Below are positions 7,964 through 16,515 of a DNA stretch of 64,000 bases, piece after piece. Numbering within the stretch: position 1 is the stretch's first letter; each line of letters opens with the position of its first letter. The stretch comes from Nostoc sp. S13. GTDB lineage: Bacteria > Cyanobacteriota > Cyanobacteriia > Cyanobacteriales > Nostocaceae. Below the pieces are notes generated by a model. The model worked only from the letters and a program-made list of their open reading frames with translations, was not told where the DNA came from and made no database searches. A program made the translations under genes and the position numbers. The stretch covers positions 1-64,000 of the forward strand of contig NZ_JAQYWQ010000003.1 of NCBI RefSeq assembly GCF_029379315.1, written 5' to 3'.

Positions 7964-10084
7964 TTATGCAGAAACTTCTAATTCACCATCTAGATGGGTA
8001 ACTTCCCATTGGGTTTGTTCGCCATCGCGCCAAAAGCGCAATCCCACTGTAGCGTCTCCCACGGACAAATTTATGAGTTCTAAATCGGGTAAGTAATCTG
8101 GGAGTGAGGGCTGTACTTTTAATTGTTGTTTTGAGGCATCAGCTTTGAGTCCTAAAATGGTACGAATCAGTAAGAAAATTGAACCAGCAGCCCAAGCCTG
8201 GGGTATGTTAGCGTCTGGGTAGGGGACTGGAAAGTTATCATCTTGGCGTTCAATTCCCGCAAACAATTCTGGCATTCGCCCAGCTTGAAAATAACTAGCA
8301 GCAGCAAAAATACCCTCCGCAATGCGGTTAGCTTCTTTGTGATAGCCATACTTTTTTAATCCCGCCGCGATGATCGAGTTATCATGAGGCCAAACACTAC
8401 CGCGTTGATAACTAATCGGGTTATAAGCTGGATTTTGAGATGAGAGAGTCCGCACTCCCCAACCACACCACATATCTGGTTGAAAAAGTCGGTTAACAAG
8501 TTTTTTTGCTCGTTCCTGTGGGACGATACCAGACCAGAGTAGATGCCCAGGATTTGAGGTAATTGATTGAATTTGCTGCTTTTTATCGTCTAATCCTAAA
8601 CAGTAAAAACCTTCTGATTCCATCCAAAAGCGATCATTAAATCGTTGATAAAGTTCTTCCGCTTTTTGACGCAGCTTTTTCGCTTGCTCTTTTTCGCCCC
8701 AGACTTCATAAATTAAAGCTGCCCTCAGCCACGCATCATAAACGTAGCCTTGCACTTCACATAAAGCGATTGGCGGCTCAACTAATTCACCGTTTGGGTA
8801 AACTATTGCGTCACCCGAATCTTTCCAACCTTGATTGCGTAATCCTTTTGACGAACGAGTTAAATACTCAACAAATCCATCCCCGTCCAAGTCGCCGTAT
8901 TTGTCAATCCAATTTAGCGCCTTTTCCAGTGGTTCTCGACACTCATCAAGCATACTGAGGTCGGCGTTCCAGTTATAGGCTTCAGCTAAAGTAACAATCC
9001 AAAGGATGGTAGTATCTACTGTTCCGTAGTAGGGTTTGTATGGAAGTAGATTTAGTGTAGTTAACTCATCGCGCCGCAGTTCGTGTAGTATTTTGCCCGG
9101 TTGGGCATCGTGCCAATCATCCAACTCAGTTGCCTGGAGTTGAGCCAGTTTCAGCAACGTGCCACGTGCAAATTCATGATAAACTGCGATCGCTTGCAAG
9201 CTAGCAATTATTGAGTCGCGCCCAAAAACGGCGACAAACCAAGGAATACCAGCAGCAGGCATCCAAAATTGATGCCCATTGTCATATACCTCAATCCGTA
9301 GCGCTCCCATATCCACGATCGCTTGCTGATAGTATTCGGTAATTTCAGCATTAGATGATCGCAACTTTGTGGCATTAATCAGAAACTCATCTCTAACCTT
9401 TCCGGCTTTTGTATTGTGAGCCACATCGCAGGTATCTTGAGGTTTGAAGACATTTCCATCAGCTAAGGCTGTAAAGTTGATACAAGTGTGCCATGTCTTG
9501 CCAGGAGCGATCGCCACATCAAACATTAAACGACCATTGGCATAGCGTGGCTCAGAATTACCACAAACTGTTTCAATCACAATACCTCGGAAGAAAGAAC
9601 CATTGCGATATTCAGTCGTGAGTACACCATTTTCCCATCTGGTTTCTGTTTCACCCCGCGTCAATATTTGCTGTGATTTGACATCAAAAATGTCCGCAAA
9701 ATCTGAGCGCATAGCTAGCATTAATTGAAACTTAACAACTTCATTGTGATAGTTAGTTATATCAATATCTTCATGCATACCTTCCACAATGTCGCGCCGA
9801 ACAGTTACAAGCAAACTACCCGGAGGTAAAGAGCTATTGATAGTAGGAAGTTGCGGGTTGGTAAATTGGTAAAGCGCATTATGATGGGTGATATTGCTAG
9901 AGGCTAGCAGCGAAAGGGGGTAGCGATTCAGAGAAATTTCGTAGTAAGAAATTAGGCGTGTGTCCCAAACAAAAAAACCTTGAGGTAAATTTTCGTTGAT
10001 GGAACCATCACTAGCTGTTACTAAAAAAGAGGAACCATCGTTGATGGTTATCAAACCAGGATTGACAGTAACTTTTGTCGGCAT
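7964..10084 (-). CDS. glycogen-debranching-type amylo-alpha-1,6-glucosidase
   Basis: About 706 residues. Residues 1-220 match the putative debranching-enzyme N-terminal domain (SFLVTASDGSINENLPQGFF, WDTRLISYYEISLN), and 250-690 an (alpha/alpha)6 barrel (AAGIPWFVAVFGRDSIIAS, DTTILWIVTLAEAYNW, YQRGSVWPHDNSIIAAGL). The family trims alpha-1,6 branches; strict specificity is not shown. I chose ATG at 10084 over TTG at 10090: the ATG has GAGAATGG about nine bases upstream, inside the end of the preceding gene. The SDR stop lies 6 bases upstream, so the two are tightly coupled. Substrate release here would feed the downstream glucoamylase. Confidence 0.85.
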   Translation of the reverse strand: MPTKVTVNPGLITINDGSSFLVTASDGSINENLPQGFFVWDTRLISYYEISLNRYPLSLLASSNITHHNALYQFTNPQLPTINSSLPPGSLLVTVRRDIVEGMHEDIDITNYHNEVVKFQLMLAMRSDFADIFDVKSQQILTRGETETRWENGVLTTEYRNGSFFRGIVIETVCGNSEPRYANGRLMFDVAIAPGKTWHTCINFTALADGNVFKPQDTCDVAHNTKAGKVRDEFLINATKLRSSNAEITEYYQQAIVDMGALRIEVYDNGHQFWMPAAGIPWFVAVFGRDSIIASLQAIAVYHEFARGTLLKLAQLQATELDDWHDAQPGKILHELRRDELTTLNLLPYKPYYGTVDTTILWIVTLAEAYNWNADLSMLDECREPLEKALNWIDKYGDLDGDGFVEYLTRSSKGLRNQGWKDSGDAIVYPNGELVEPPIALCEVQGYVYDAWLRAALIYEVWGEKEQAKKLRQKAEELYQRFNDRFWMESEGFYCLGLDDKKQQIQSITSNPGHLLWSGIVPQERAKKLVNRLFQPDMWCGWGVRTLSSQNPAYNPISYQRGSVWPHDNSIIAAGLKKYGYHKEANRIAEGIFAAASYFQAGRMPELFAGIERQDDNFPVPYPDANIPQAWAAGSIFLLIRTILGLKADASKQQLKVQPSLPDYLPDLELINLSVGDATVGLRFWRDGEQTQWEVTHLDGELEVSA

Positions 10085-10090
10085 TGTCAA

Positions 10091-10903
10091 TTAACCATTC
10101 TCTGTAAAACCGGGGTACAAGGTCATACCACCGTCTACAAACAGTGTTATACCATTAACATAATCAGAGTCATCAGAAGCCAACCAAACTGCTGCTTTGG
10201 CGATATCTTCTACATCTCCCACACGTTTGGCTGGAATCAGTTTTAGTAACTTCTCCTCTGCTTCTGGAGTATCCCAAGCTGATTTATTAATTGGAGTTTT
10301 GATTGCACCAGGAGCAATACTATTGACGCGAATTTTGTGGGGTGCAAGTTCTTGGGCAATACTTTGCATCATCATATTTATACCGCCCTTACTGGAAGCA
10401 TAATTAACATGCCCCGCCCAAGGAATTATCTGATGCACTGAACTTATACAAATAATCTTACCTGCGGCAGATGAAATCTGGGGCTGTACACCTCGGCGCA
10501 AGAATTCTTTTGCAGCTTCCCGCGCACATAAGAATTGTCCTGTCAGGTTTACCTCAATAACTCTATTCCATTGCTCAAGGGTCATATCTACAAACGCTGA
10601 ATCTTTTTGAAGACCTGCATTGTTTATCAAAATGTCAATAGTGCCGAATTGTTCGAGTGTCTGGCTGAACATCGCCTTTATTTGGTCTTCTTTGCTGACA
10701 TCAGCTTGAATAGCAAAAGCTTCACCATTAGCCGCTTTGATCTCATCAACAAGTTTTTGGGCTGACTCAGCTTCCGAATAATAGTTGACAGCTACTGCTG
10801 CACCTGATAAAGCTAAATAGCGAGCGATCGCTTCACCAATGCCAGAACTAGCACCCGTCACAAGTGCTTTTTGACCTTTAAGTAGGTCAGGAGAATAGCT
10901 CAT
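10091..10903 (-). CDS. short-chain dehydrogenase, glucose 1-dehydrogenase-like
   Basis: 270 residues, classical SDR. It has the cofactor motif TGASSGIG at 16-23, the structural NNAG, the catalytic Ser and YASSK (Tyr-x3-Lys), and the C-terminal DYVNGITLFVDGGMTLYPGF, which resembles Bacillus-type glucose 1-dehydrogenases and related 3-oxoacyl reductases. The overall likeness favours glucose or a related polyol as substrate with NAD(P). It is the first gene of the operon with debranching enzyme, CDF transporter and glucoamylase, which fits oxidation of released glucose to gluconolactone (inference). The upstream gap of about 600 bases should contain the operon promoter. Confidence 0.8.
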   Translation of the reverse strand: MSYSPDLLKGQKALVTGASSGIGEAIARYLALSGAAVAVNYYSEAESAQKLVDEIKAANGEAFAIQADVSKEDQIKAMFSQTLEQFGTIDILINNAGLQKDSAFVDMTLEQWNRVIEVNLTGQFLCAREAAKEFLRRGVQPQISSAAGKIICISSVHQIIPWAGHVNYASSKGGINMMMQSIAQELAPHKIRVNSIAPGAIKTPINKSAWDTPEAEEKLLKLIPAKRVGDVEDIAKAAVWLASDDSDYVNGITLFVDGGMTLYPGFTENG

Positions 10904-11510
10904 AATCTTTTCGATATTTTTAAAACTTGCATTTGTTGTTGCAAGTAGCTGAAGACTTGCATGATATTTTTGCTTTGTGGGCGTAGTATTACCTTGGCGA
11001 TTTAGATCGTAAAATCGGCAAGTTATACATTAAAGAGACAAAACTTTTTATATTCTAAGAAATCTCTCGTATTTTCCTAATCTATCCAGAGAAAGATAAA
11101 CAGTATATTGTTTTACCGAGCAATATTTCAATTAGTTGTCATTCCTGTGACAACACGATGTCTTTATTTGTAAAATTGTCATTTTCAAGATCATATCAAT
11201 CTTAAGAAAGATTTCTGATATATTCAGAGCAATATCGGTTATGAATTCAGGTAAAATCTTTAGTTAATCAATCTAAATGAGAGAACCATGTAATATATTG
11301 AGGTTGGGGCAAATCAGGGTTTAGGCTATTGTTTTTGTAAATCCTGAGTGTCTGATTAGATTAGCTATTGTCAAATAACCAATCTAACTAATCAAAAACA
11401 ACCATTCTCTAGTTTTTATAAATGCCAGTTGGGATATGATTTAAACTAAAATCGTGGTTAATTTAATTAGTTTTGGGATTTGAAAAAACAAGTACTAAAA
11501 AACAGTAAAT
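10904..11510. other. 607-base divergent intergenic region
   Basis: It separates the minus-strand sugar operon from the plus-strand DUF2231 pair, so both promoters should be here. It is strongly AT-rich without GC-rich dispersed repeats, unlike most large gaps in the window, and carries one structured segment (11329-11401). No open frame longer than about 40 codons looks coding. Confidence 0.5.
11329..11401. other. nested inverted repeat, possible RNA structure or operator
   Basis: The outer arms TTGTTTTTG (11329-11337) and CAAAAACAA (11393-11401) enclose inner arms TGATTAG (11353-11359) and CTAATCA (11388-11394). The right arms are nearly contiguous and the left arms are split by a 15-base insert, so an RNA would form a bulged hairpin. 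Its role is unknown. Confidence 0.4.
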
Positions 11511-12017
11511 ATGGATAAACTTTTTTATGCTCTGTCTTTGAATAATCAAAATTTACCATACCCTGATCCTTTACACCCTATCATAGTCCACTTTGTAATT
11601 GCGATGGTACTTTTTTCTTTTGTATGCGATGTGCTGGGCTATTTCACCCGCAACGTGCGTTTGTTTGAGGTGAGTTTTTGGAATATGTTTGTTGCCTCAG
11701 TCACCATCTTTTTAGCGGTAATTTTTGGTCAGTTTGAAGCAGGTCTGGCGAACATTTACCCAGCAGTCCAACCAACACTGAATTTTCATACGGTGATGGG
11801 TTGGTCGCTGGCGGCTATTGTTGTCGCCATTACAGCTTGGCGTTACGTAATTCGCGATCGCACCCCACGGAAAGTACCGCCTGCTTATTTGGGTGCGGCA
11901 ACGTTTTTAGTCTGCCTAGTGTGCTTGCAAGTCTATCTAGGCAGTAAGCTAGTTTGGGTGTACGGGTTACACATCGAGCCAGTTGTGCAAGCGATGAAGC
12001 AAGGAGTTTCGCCATGA
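11511..12017 (+). CDS. DUF2231 membrane protein (first of a pair)
   Basis: 168 residues with four predicted membrane helices. The start of the domain, DPLHPIIVHFVIAMVLFSF, has the conserved HP and H of DUF2231, a family of small membrane proteins found near cytochromes or heme proteins in many bacteria; its molecular role is not established. The ORF ends in an ATGA overlap with the next gene, which encodes a second DUF2231 protein, so the two are translationally coupled and may form a heteromeric membrane unit. There is a long AT-rich leader and no strong ribosome binding site. Confidence 0.8.
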   Translation: MDKLFYALSLNNQNLPYPDPLHPIIVHFVIAMVLFSFVCDVLGYFTRNVRLFEVSFWNMFVASVTIFLAVIFGQFEAGLANIYPAVQPTLNFHTVMGWSLAAIVVAITAWRYVIRDRTPRKVPPAYLGAATFLVCLVCLQVYLGSKLVWVYGLHIEPVVQAMKQGVSP

Positions 12018-12619
12018 ACTGGCAACTCATTGAACAGTTGAGATTGAGGCTGAATGCTAACGGATTGCCTTATGAAATTCCGATACATCCGCAACTGGTG
12101 CATTTAACATTGGGTTTGTTGATTATTGCGATCGTTTTTGATATTGCAGGAACGTTTTTTGCTTTAGAAAAACCAATCTTCAAATTTTTAGGTCTGCCTG
12201 CCCTGCGTTCTGGTTTCTTTGATGTCGGCTGGTATAACCTCATCGGAGCAGCTTTTATCAGCTTTTTCACTGTTGCAGCTGGTTTTTTTGAGCTACTGCT
12301 AGCAAATCCACCAGTTGATCAAAAGAGCGTTTGGGGGTTAACTACTGGTTGGACGATGCTTTTGCATGGTTTGGGTGGCGTTTTCCTGTTGGGAGCGATC
12401 GCAGCCATGACTGTATGGAGAGGTTTGCAACGCTATCGCTGGCGCAAGGATGCTTCCAGGCAGGTGCAGTGGAGTTACTTGTTAGCAGGCATGGTGATAA
12501 TGGCAATATTATTCGTTCACGGAACTTTGGGAGCGCAATTGGGAGAGAACTTTGGAATTCACGTTACTGCTGCGAAGTTACTCCAAGAAGGTAAAAACCC
12601 AAATTTGATACTCAAATAA
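12014..12619 (+). CDS. DUF2231 membrane protein (second of a pair)
   Basis: 201 residues from ATG 12014, which overlaps the previous stop (ATGA) and has AAGGAG at 12001-12006; an upstream in-frame start at 11954 is not needed. It has four membrane helices and the family signature IPIHPQLVHLTLGLLIIAIVFDI, with a longer loop between helices 1 and 2 than its neighbour. The C-terminus (HGTLGAQLGENFGIHVTAAK) again holds conserved His residues. The two proteins share the fold but differ clearly in sequence, so this is an old pair, not a recent duplication. Confidence 0.8.
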   Translation: MNWQLIEQLRLRLNANGLPYEIPIHPQLVHLTLGLLIIAIVFDIAGTFFALEKPIFKFLGLPALRSGFFDVGWYNLIGAAFISFFTVAAGFFELLLANPPVDQKSVWGLTTGWTMLLHGLGGVFLLGAIAAMTVWRGLQRYRWRKDASRQVQWSYLLAGMVIMAILFVHGTLGAQLGENFGIHVTAAKLLQEGKNPNLILK

Positions 12620-12646
12620 TCAAGCATCGCGCCCGCTCATAGCTAA

Positions 12647-12809
12647 GAGGATGTTTGAAAAGTCCTATTGTAGGTATCAAAACGTTCTCGATCCTCCTAA
12701 ATCCCCCTTAAAAAGGGGGACTTTGATTCCGGTTCCCCCCTTAAAAAGGGGGGTTAGGGGGGATCAATAAGTGCTTAAAATCACAGCCAACTACTTTTCA
12801 AACAACCTC
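12647..12809. mobile_element. MITE-like element with nested palindrome
   Basis: The 17-bp terminal inverted repeats GAGG(A/T)TGTTTGAAAAGT lie at 12647-12663 and 12793-12809 (one mismatch). Inside is a second inverted repeat, GATCCTCCTAAATCCCCC at 12690-12707 pairing with GGGGGGTTAGGGGGGATC at 12748-12765. There is no transposase, so it would be a non-autonomous element of about 163 bp. Confidence 0.7.
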
Positions 12810-12895
12810 TAAAGGCGGGCAAGATGCCCACCCCACAAGATTGAATAATTTATTTGTTGCAAATCCTTTAATTGTAAGTACAGAGGCCGTCGAAT

Positions 12896-13858
12896 ATGCC
12901 TAATCAAAGCTATGTACAAGTACAAAGAATTCGAGCTATTGGATTAACGGTGACAAACTGCGATCGGTCTTTAAATTTTTATAAAGAAGCGCTTGGTTTT
13001 GAACTAGTTTCCGACATCACTGTTGAAGGACAGAATTACAGCGACCTGGAAGATGTGAGTGGGGCAAAAATTCGCATTGTTACCTTGCGACTAGGTGATG
13101 AACTTATCGAGTTGATGGAGTATCTCAACATTCAGGGTAAACCTATTCCCAGCGATTCACAAAGTAATGACCTGTGGTTTCAACATTTTGCAATTGTGGT
13201 GAGTGATATAGATCGTGCCTATGCTCACTTGCGTTCATTTCCCATTGAACCAATTTCAGTTTCCCCCCAGACAATGCCACCTAGTAATGAAGCATCTGCT
13301 GGTGTCCGTGCCTTCAAGTTTAAAGACCCTGATGGTCATGATTTAGAGTTAATTTGGTTTCCGCCTGATAAAGGAAAAGATAAATGGCATCAAAAGAGCA
13401 ATCGCTTATTTTTGGGAATTGATCATAGTGCGATCGCAGTTTCCAACACCGAGCAAAGTCTACACTTTTACTGTGACCTCCTGGGAATGCAAATTGATAG
13501 CCGCAGTCTGAACTGGCAGTCAACCCAAACTCGCTTGGATAATTTACCAGGAGCCAAAGTCAGAATTACAGGACTGCGACCAGATCAAGATAGTGTGGGA
13601 ATTGAACTGTTAGATTACATTTTGCCTGGAAAAGGCCGTCCTATACCGAGTGACTGGAAAAGTTCTGATATTGCGAAGGTGCAAATTGAACTTGTTGTCA
13701 ATAACATTGAGCAGGCGGTAGAGATATTGCGGCAGAATGAGGTTCAGTTTGTGTCATCGGCGGTTGTACAGTTTACGGATAGTGCAAGTCCTGATCGCAA
13801 GGGGTGTTTAGTTAAAGACCCTGATGGACACGCAATATTGCTAATTGCGGAATCCTGA
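12896..13858 (+). CDS. double VOC (glyoxalase/dioxygenase superfamily) protein
   Basis: 320 residues with two tandem VOC domains, about 10-160 and 173-318. Each begins with an AIGLTV or HSAIAV strand plus a SLNFYKEALGF- or SLHFYCDLLGM-type helix and ends with KFKDPDGHDLELIWF or LVKDPDGHAILLIAE. The His and Glu positions fit a divalent-metal centre. Possible roles include extradiol dioxygenase, lyase or glyoxalase-like chemistry; the substrate cannot be assigned. It lies downstream of the DUF2231 pair with a MITE between them and is probably its own transcript. Confidence 0.75.
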   Translation: MPNQSYVQVQRIRAIGLTVTNCDRSLNFYKEALGFELVSDITVEGQNYSDLEDVSGAKIRIVTLRLGDELIELMEYLNIQGKPIPSDSQSNDLWFQHFAIVVSDIDRAYAHLRSFPIEPISVSPQTMPPSNEASAGVRAFKFKDPDGHDLELIWFPPDKGKDKWHQKSNRLFLGIDHSAIAVSNTEQSLHFYCDLLGMQIDSRSLNWQSTQTRLDNLPGAKVRITGLRPDQDSVGIELLDYILPGKGRPIPSDWKSSDIAKVQIELVVNNIEQAVEILRQNEVQFVSSAVVQFTDSASPDRKGCLVKDPDGHAILLIAES

Positions 13859-13913
13859 TATGGGAAGCGGATTTAAGCCTATAATGCCTGTAGTGAGTAG
13901 GACATAAATAAAA

Positions 13914-14219
13914 ATGTCAGAAAAGACTTTCGATATTGCTTACTTATCTGATAATTTACTTGATTTATTATCAGATATCCAAAATAATGTTGAAATTACG
14001 CTAACTCGTCAAGGGGTTCCTTGGGCAAAAATTTTACCTCTGTCTCAAGCAGAGTCTACAGTTGAAAAAGGGGGTTTAAATCATGGCTTGATGGTGGTGA
14101 GTAGTGAAGATGTTTTAGAACCCAGAGTTGCAGGTTTTTGGCAAGGACAGGTTAATATTTCTGATGATTTTGATAACACTTCAGAAGAGGTAATTGCTGC
14201 TTTTTATGGAGATGATTAA
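13914..14219 (+). CDS. Phd/YefM-type antitoxin of a VapC-like system
   Basis: 101 residues. The N-terminal half (LDLLSDIQNNVEITLTRQGVPWAKILPL) matches the short Phd/YefM DNA-binding fold; the acidic C-terminus (WQGQVNISDDFDNTSEEVIAAFYGDD) resembles the toxin-binding tails of antitoxins paired with PIN-domain toxins. Its stop TAA shares its last A with the ATG of the toxin gene, the usual coupled arrangement, and it should repress its own operon with the toxin. Confidence 0.85.
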   Translation: MSEKTFDIAYLSDNLLDLLSDIQNNVEITLTRQGVPWAKILPLSQAESTVEKGGLNHGLMVVSSEDVLEPRVAGFWQGQVNISDDFDNTSEEVIAAFYGDD

Positions 14220-14602
14220 TGAGTTTTCTGCTCGATACTCATATCCTACTATGGTTTTTAGAAAATGATTCTAAGTTGTCAAATCAGGTAAGAGAAGTAA
14301 TTACTAACCCTGAGAATTTAATTTTTGTCAGTGCTATTAGTGCTTGGGAAATTTCGATTAAACAGTCTTTAGGAAAGTTAATAGCTCCTAGTAATTTAGA
14401 AGAGGCTTTGCGCTTTAGTCGGTTAGAGGTTTTAGCGATGACGTTGGCACATGGAATAAAGGTTGCTGATTTGCCAATGTATCATAAAGATCCTTTTGAT
14501 CGGATGTTAATTGCTCAGGCTTTGGTAGAAGGTCTTACGATAATTACAGTAGATCAGAAGTTTAAATTTTATAATGTAGCGTTGTTAATAACCGAATCAT
14601 AA
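14219..14602 (+). CDS. PIN-domain toxin, VapC family
   Basis: 127 residues. The PIN acidic residues are visible: LLDTHILLWFL (Asp6), SAWEISIK (Glu), and DPFDRMLIAQA with TIITVDQKF (Asp). This subtype, often annotated as a type II toxin PIN-domain ribonuclease, cuts RNA with Mg or Mn. It overlaps the antitoxin by one base and converges with the DoxX gene 23 bases away. All the usual catalytic positions appear intact, so the toxin is probably functional. Confidence 0.9.
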   Translation: MSFLLDTHILLWFLENDSKLSNQVREVITNPENLIFVSAISAWEISIKQSLGKLIAPSNLEEALRFSRLEVLAMTLAHGIKVADLPMYHKDPFDRMLIAQALVEGLTIITVDQKFKFYNVALLITES

Positions 14603-14625
14603 ATATTTGGTAAGTATTCGATGAT

Positions 14626-15168
14626 TCAACGTCCAAAAATCAAAGCATCCAGCGAATATGCACCAGGACCTAAAACTGCGATCGCAATCAGCATAACGCA
14701 ATACATAAAAGCTTTTTCCCAACTTGGGGGTTCACCTTTTCCTAAAGGTCCCTCATACTGTCCTTCAGCAATTAAGTAGGGATCTTCGGCTACAAAGGGT
14801 TTACTTCCAGAAATGTCCAAATATATTGCATAAATCATTGAGCCGAGAATGGGCAAAGTTGCTAAGAGTGTGAGGAATCCAATTATTAGAAAAATTCCGC
14901 CACCTATCATCGACGCAGCTGATAAAAAGCAAAGAAAAATAGGCATTTTTAGAGACTCAGCCCACTGTCGAAGATGCGCTATCTTTGGATATCCGTGTAG
15001 TATAAACAACCCGCCAAGGCTAACTCTTAGTAGTAAAAGTGCCAATCCTGGGAGTCCGTCAGGATACACAGGAGAAAGTGAACTAAACAAGTGTGGGCCT
15101 AGCTGTGGGTAATTAAATGCAGCTAGAAAAAAAGCAATCGCTACACCCAGCCCAAATTGATAAATCAT
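14626..15168 (-). CDS. DoxX-family membrane protein
   Basis: 180 residues, four membrane helices. LALLLLRVSLGGLFILHGYPKI is the conserved first DoxX core helix with Arg and His-Gly; a 35-residue polar loop (SKPFVAEDPYLIAEGQYEGP) precedes the last helix. DoxX proteins are linked to quinone-dependent redox processes, but the biochemical role of this type is unknown. Its ATG overlaps the stop of the gluconolactonase gene (ATGA), so the two are co-translated, which suggests a link with sugar oxidation. Confidence 0.8.
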   Translation of the reverse strand: MIYQFGLGVAIAFFLAAFNYPQLGPHLFSSLSPVYPDGLPGLALLLLRVSLGGLFILHGYPKIAHLRQWAESLKMPIFLCFLSAASMIGGGIFLIIGFLTLLATLPILGSMIYAIYLDISGSKPFVAEDPYLIAEGQYEGPLGKGEPPSWEKAFMYCVMLIAIAVLGPGAYSLDALIFGR

Positions 15169-16070
15169 AGTTGTACACCACGGGTATTAAGGTCAATAGT
15201 ATATAAGGAATGACCGGCTGTGATAAATAGGCGATCGCGTTCTTTACCACCGAATGTTAGGTTAGTGCTTGTCTCCGGGATCAGAATTTTTCCTAACTGA
15301 GTCCCATCGGGCGCGTATACCTGTACGCTGTCTTCAGAACTAGTAAAAATGTTGCCATGTTCGTCAACCCGAAATCCATCAGGTTGTCCGGGATCGATGA
15401 CACAGAACACACGGCCATTCTGCACATGGCGCTCGTCCACAACCTCATAGACACGAATATGATGAGGCCCGCCAGGAATATTAAATGCAGCTGTATCTGA
15501 AACATACAAAAGGCTTTCATCTGGACTGAAAGCCAGTCCATTCGGGCGCACCATGTCTGTTACTACCGGATAAATTTCACTAGTTGCCGGGTCAAAGCGA
15601 TACACGTAACTTCCAGGTTGTTCCTGTTCGCCGCCGTAACCTTGGTTCGGCTCGGTGATGCCATAGGGCGGATCGGTGAACCAAATTGTGTTGTCACTTT
15701 TGACTACCAAATCATTTGGACTATTAAGGCGTTTGCCCTGGTAGCGATCGACTAAAATCTTCCATTCCCCATCGTGTTCACGTCGGATGATGGCACGCAG
15801 ACCGGACGAGCAAGCAACCAGACGACCCTCCAAGTCACGGTAATTACCGCTTTGGTAATCAGATGGCGATCGCACGACGCTCACACCATCGGTAGGACTC
15901 CAGTGCAACAGGCGGTTGCCATGAGCGTCACTCCAGACAACGCTATCGTCTTCATGGAAGTAAACAGGGCCTTCGCTATGGACTGCACCGTTGGCTAGCT
16001 CTTGGAGTGAACCAACTGGGCGTAGAATACCACGCAGGCGATCGTCATAAATCTCAATGGCTTCAGCCAT
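15165..16070 (-). CDS. SMP-30/gluconolactonase (LRE) family protein
   Basis: 301 residues forming a six-bladed propeller. SEGPVYFHEDDSVVWSDAH carries the metal-binding Glu; NSPNDLVVKSDNTIWFTDPPYG supplies Asn and Asp; NGLAFSPDESLLYVSD the further ligand; and GQPDGFRVDEHGNIFTS the last blade. The family hydrolyses gluconolactone or related aldonolactones. AGGAG lies nine bases before the ATG at 16070. It is the first gene of a two-gene operon with DoxX. The product of the glucose-dehydrogenase-like SDR at 10091 would be a natural substrate (inference). Confidence 0.85.
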   Translation of the reverse strand: MAEAIEIYDDRLRGILRPVGSLQELANGAVHSEGPVYFHEDDSVVWSDAHGNRLLHWSPTDGVSVVRSPSDYQSGNYRDLEGRLVACSSGLRAIIRREHDGEWKILVDRYQGKRLNSPNDLVVKSDNTIWFTDPPYGITEPNQGYGGEQEQPGSYVYRFDPATSEIYPVVTDMVRPNGLAFSPDESLLYVSDTAAFNIPGGPHHIRVYEVVDERHVQNGRVFCVIDPGQPDGFRVDEHGNIFTSSEDSVQVYAPDGTQLGKILIPETSTNLTFGGKERDRLFITAGHSLYTIDLNTRGVQL

Positions 16071-16515
16071 AGGAATCTCCTGTTATTTAACTTGGTTACT
16101 GGCGATAAATGGCAGGTTAAAGTTAATACAAACTTAATTTTTAGAATTATCAAATATGCCTGATTTACATAATATATAAACATCAATGAAATTAAAAGGA
16201 AATATTAGCCTTCCTTTAGGCATAAATGAAAATTAGACCATTGGATAGAGTCTAAAATTTTAAATCGCGTTTTTTTAAAGGTTACTCATAGCAGTTCTAA
16301 ATTTTCTGCTCTTGGCGGTTCGATTTGCAGCATAGCTTTAATAGAATTGCTATATATCCAAAGGCTGAATTTATAATTTTATAGATACACCATTGATGAG
16401 TTGAAAAATTCAGAGTTTGTGACATAAAGTAAAGTTTGAAATCAAAAACTATCTGAATATTTTTCAGTTAATCGGCTTGATATAAATTGTTTCCAATTCT
16501 CGAAATAAATAGCTT
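16071..16515. other. 445-base AT-rich divergent gap
   Basis: It lies between the gluconolactonase operon (minus) and the second SDR (plus) and presumably holds two promoters. I see no strong inverted repeat and no GC-rich dispersed element. Confidence 0.45.

Noticed and set aside
16300-16340. GGTTCGATTTG as a tRNA T-loop
   Set aside because: No acceptor stem or anticodon arm can be folded around it.
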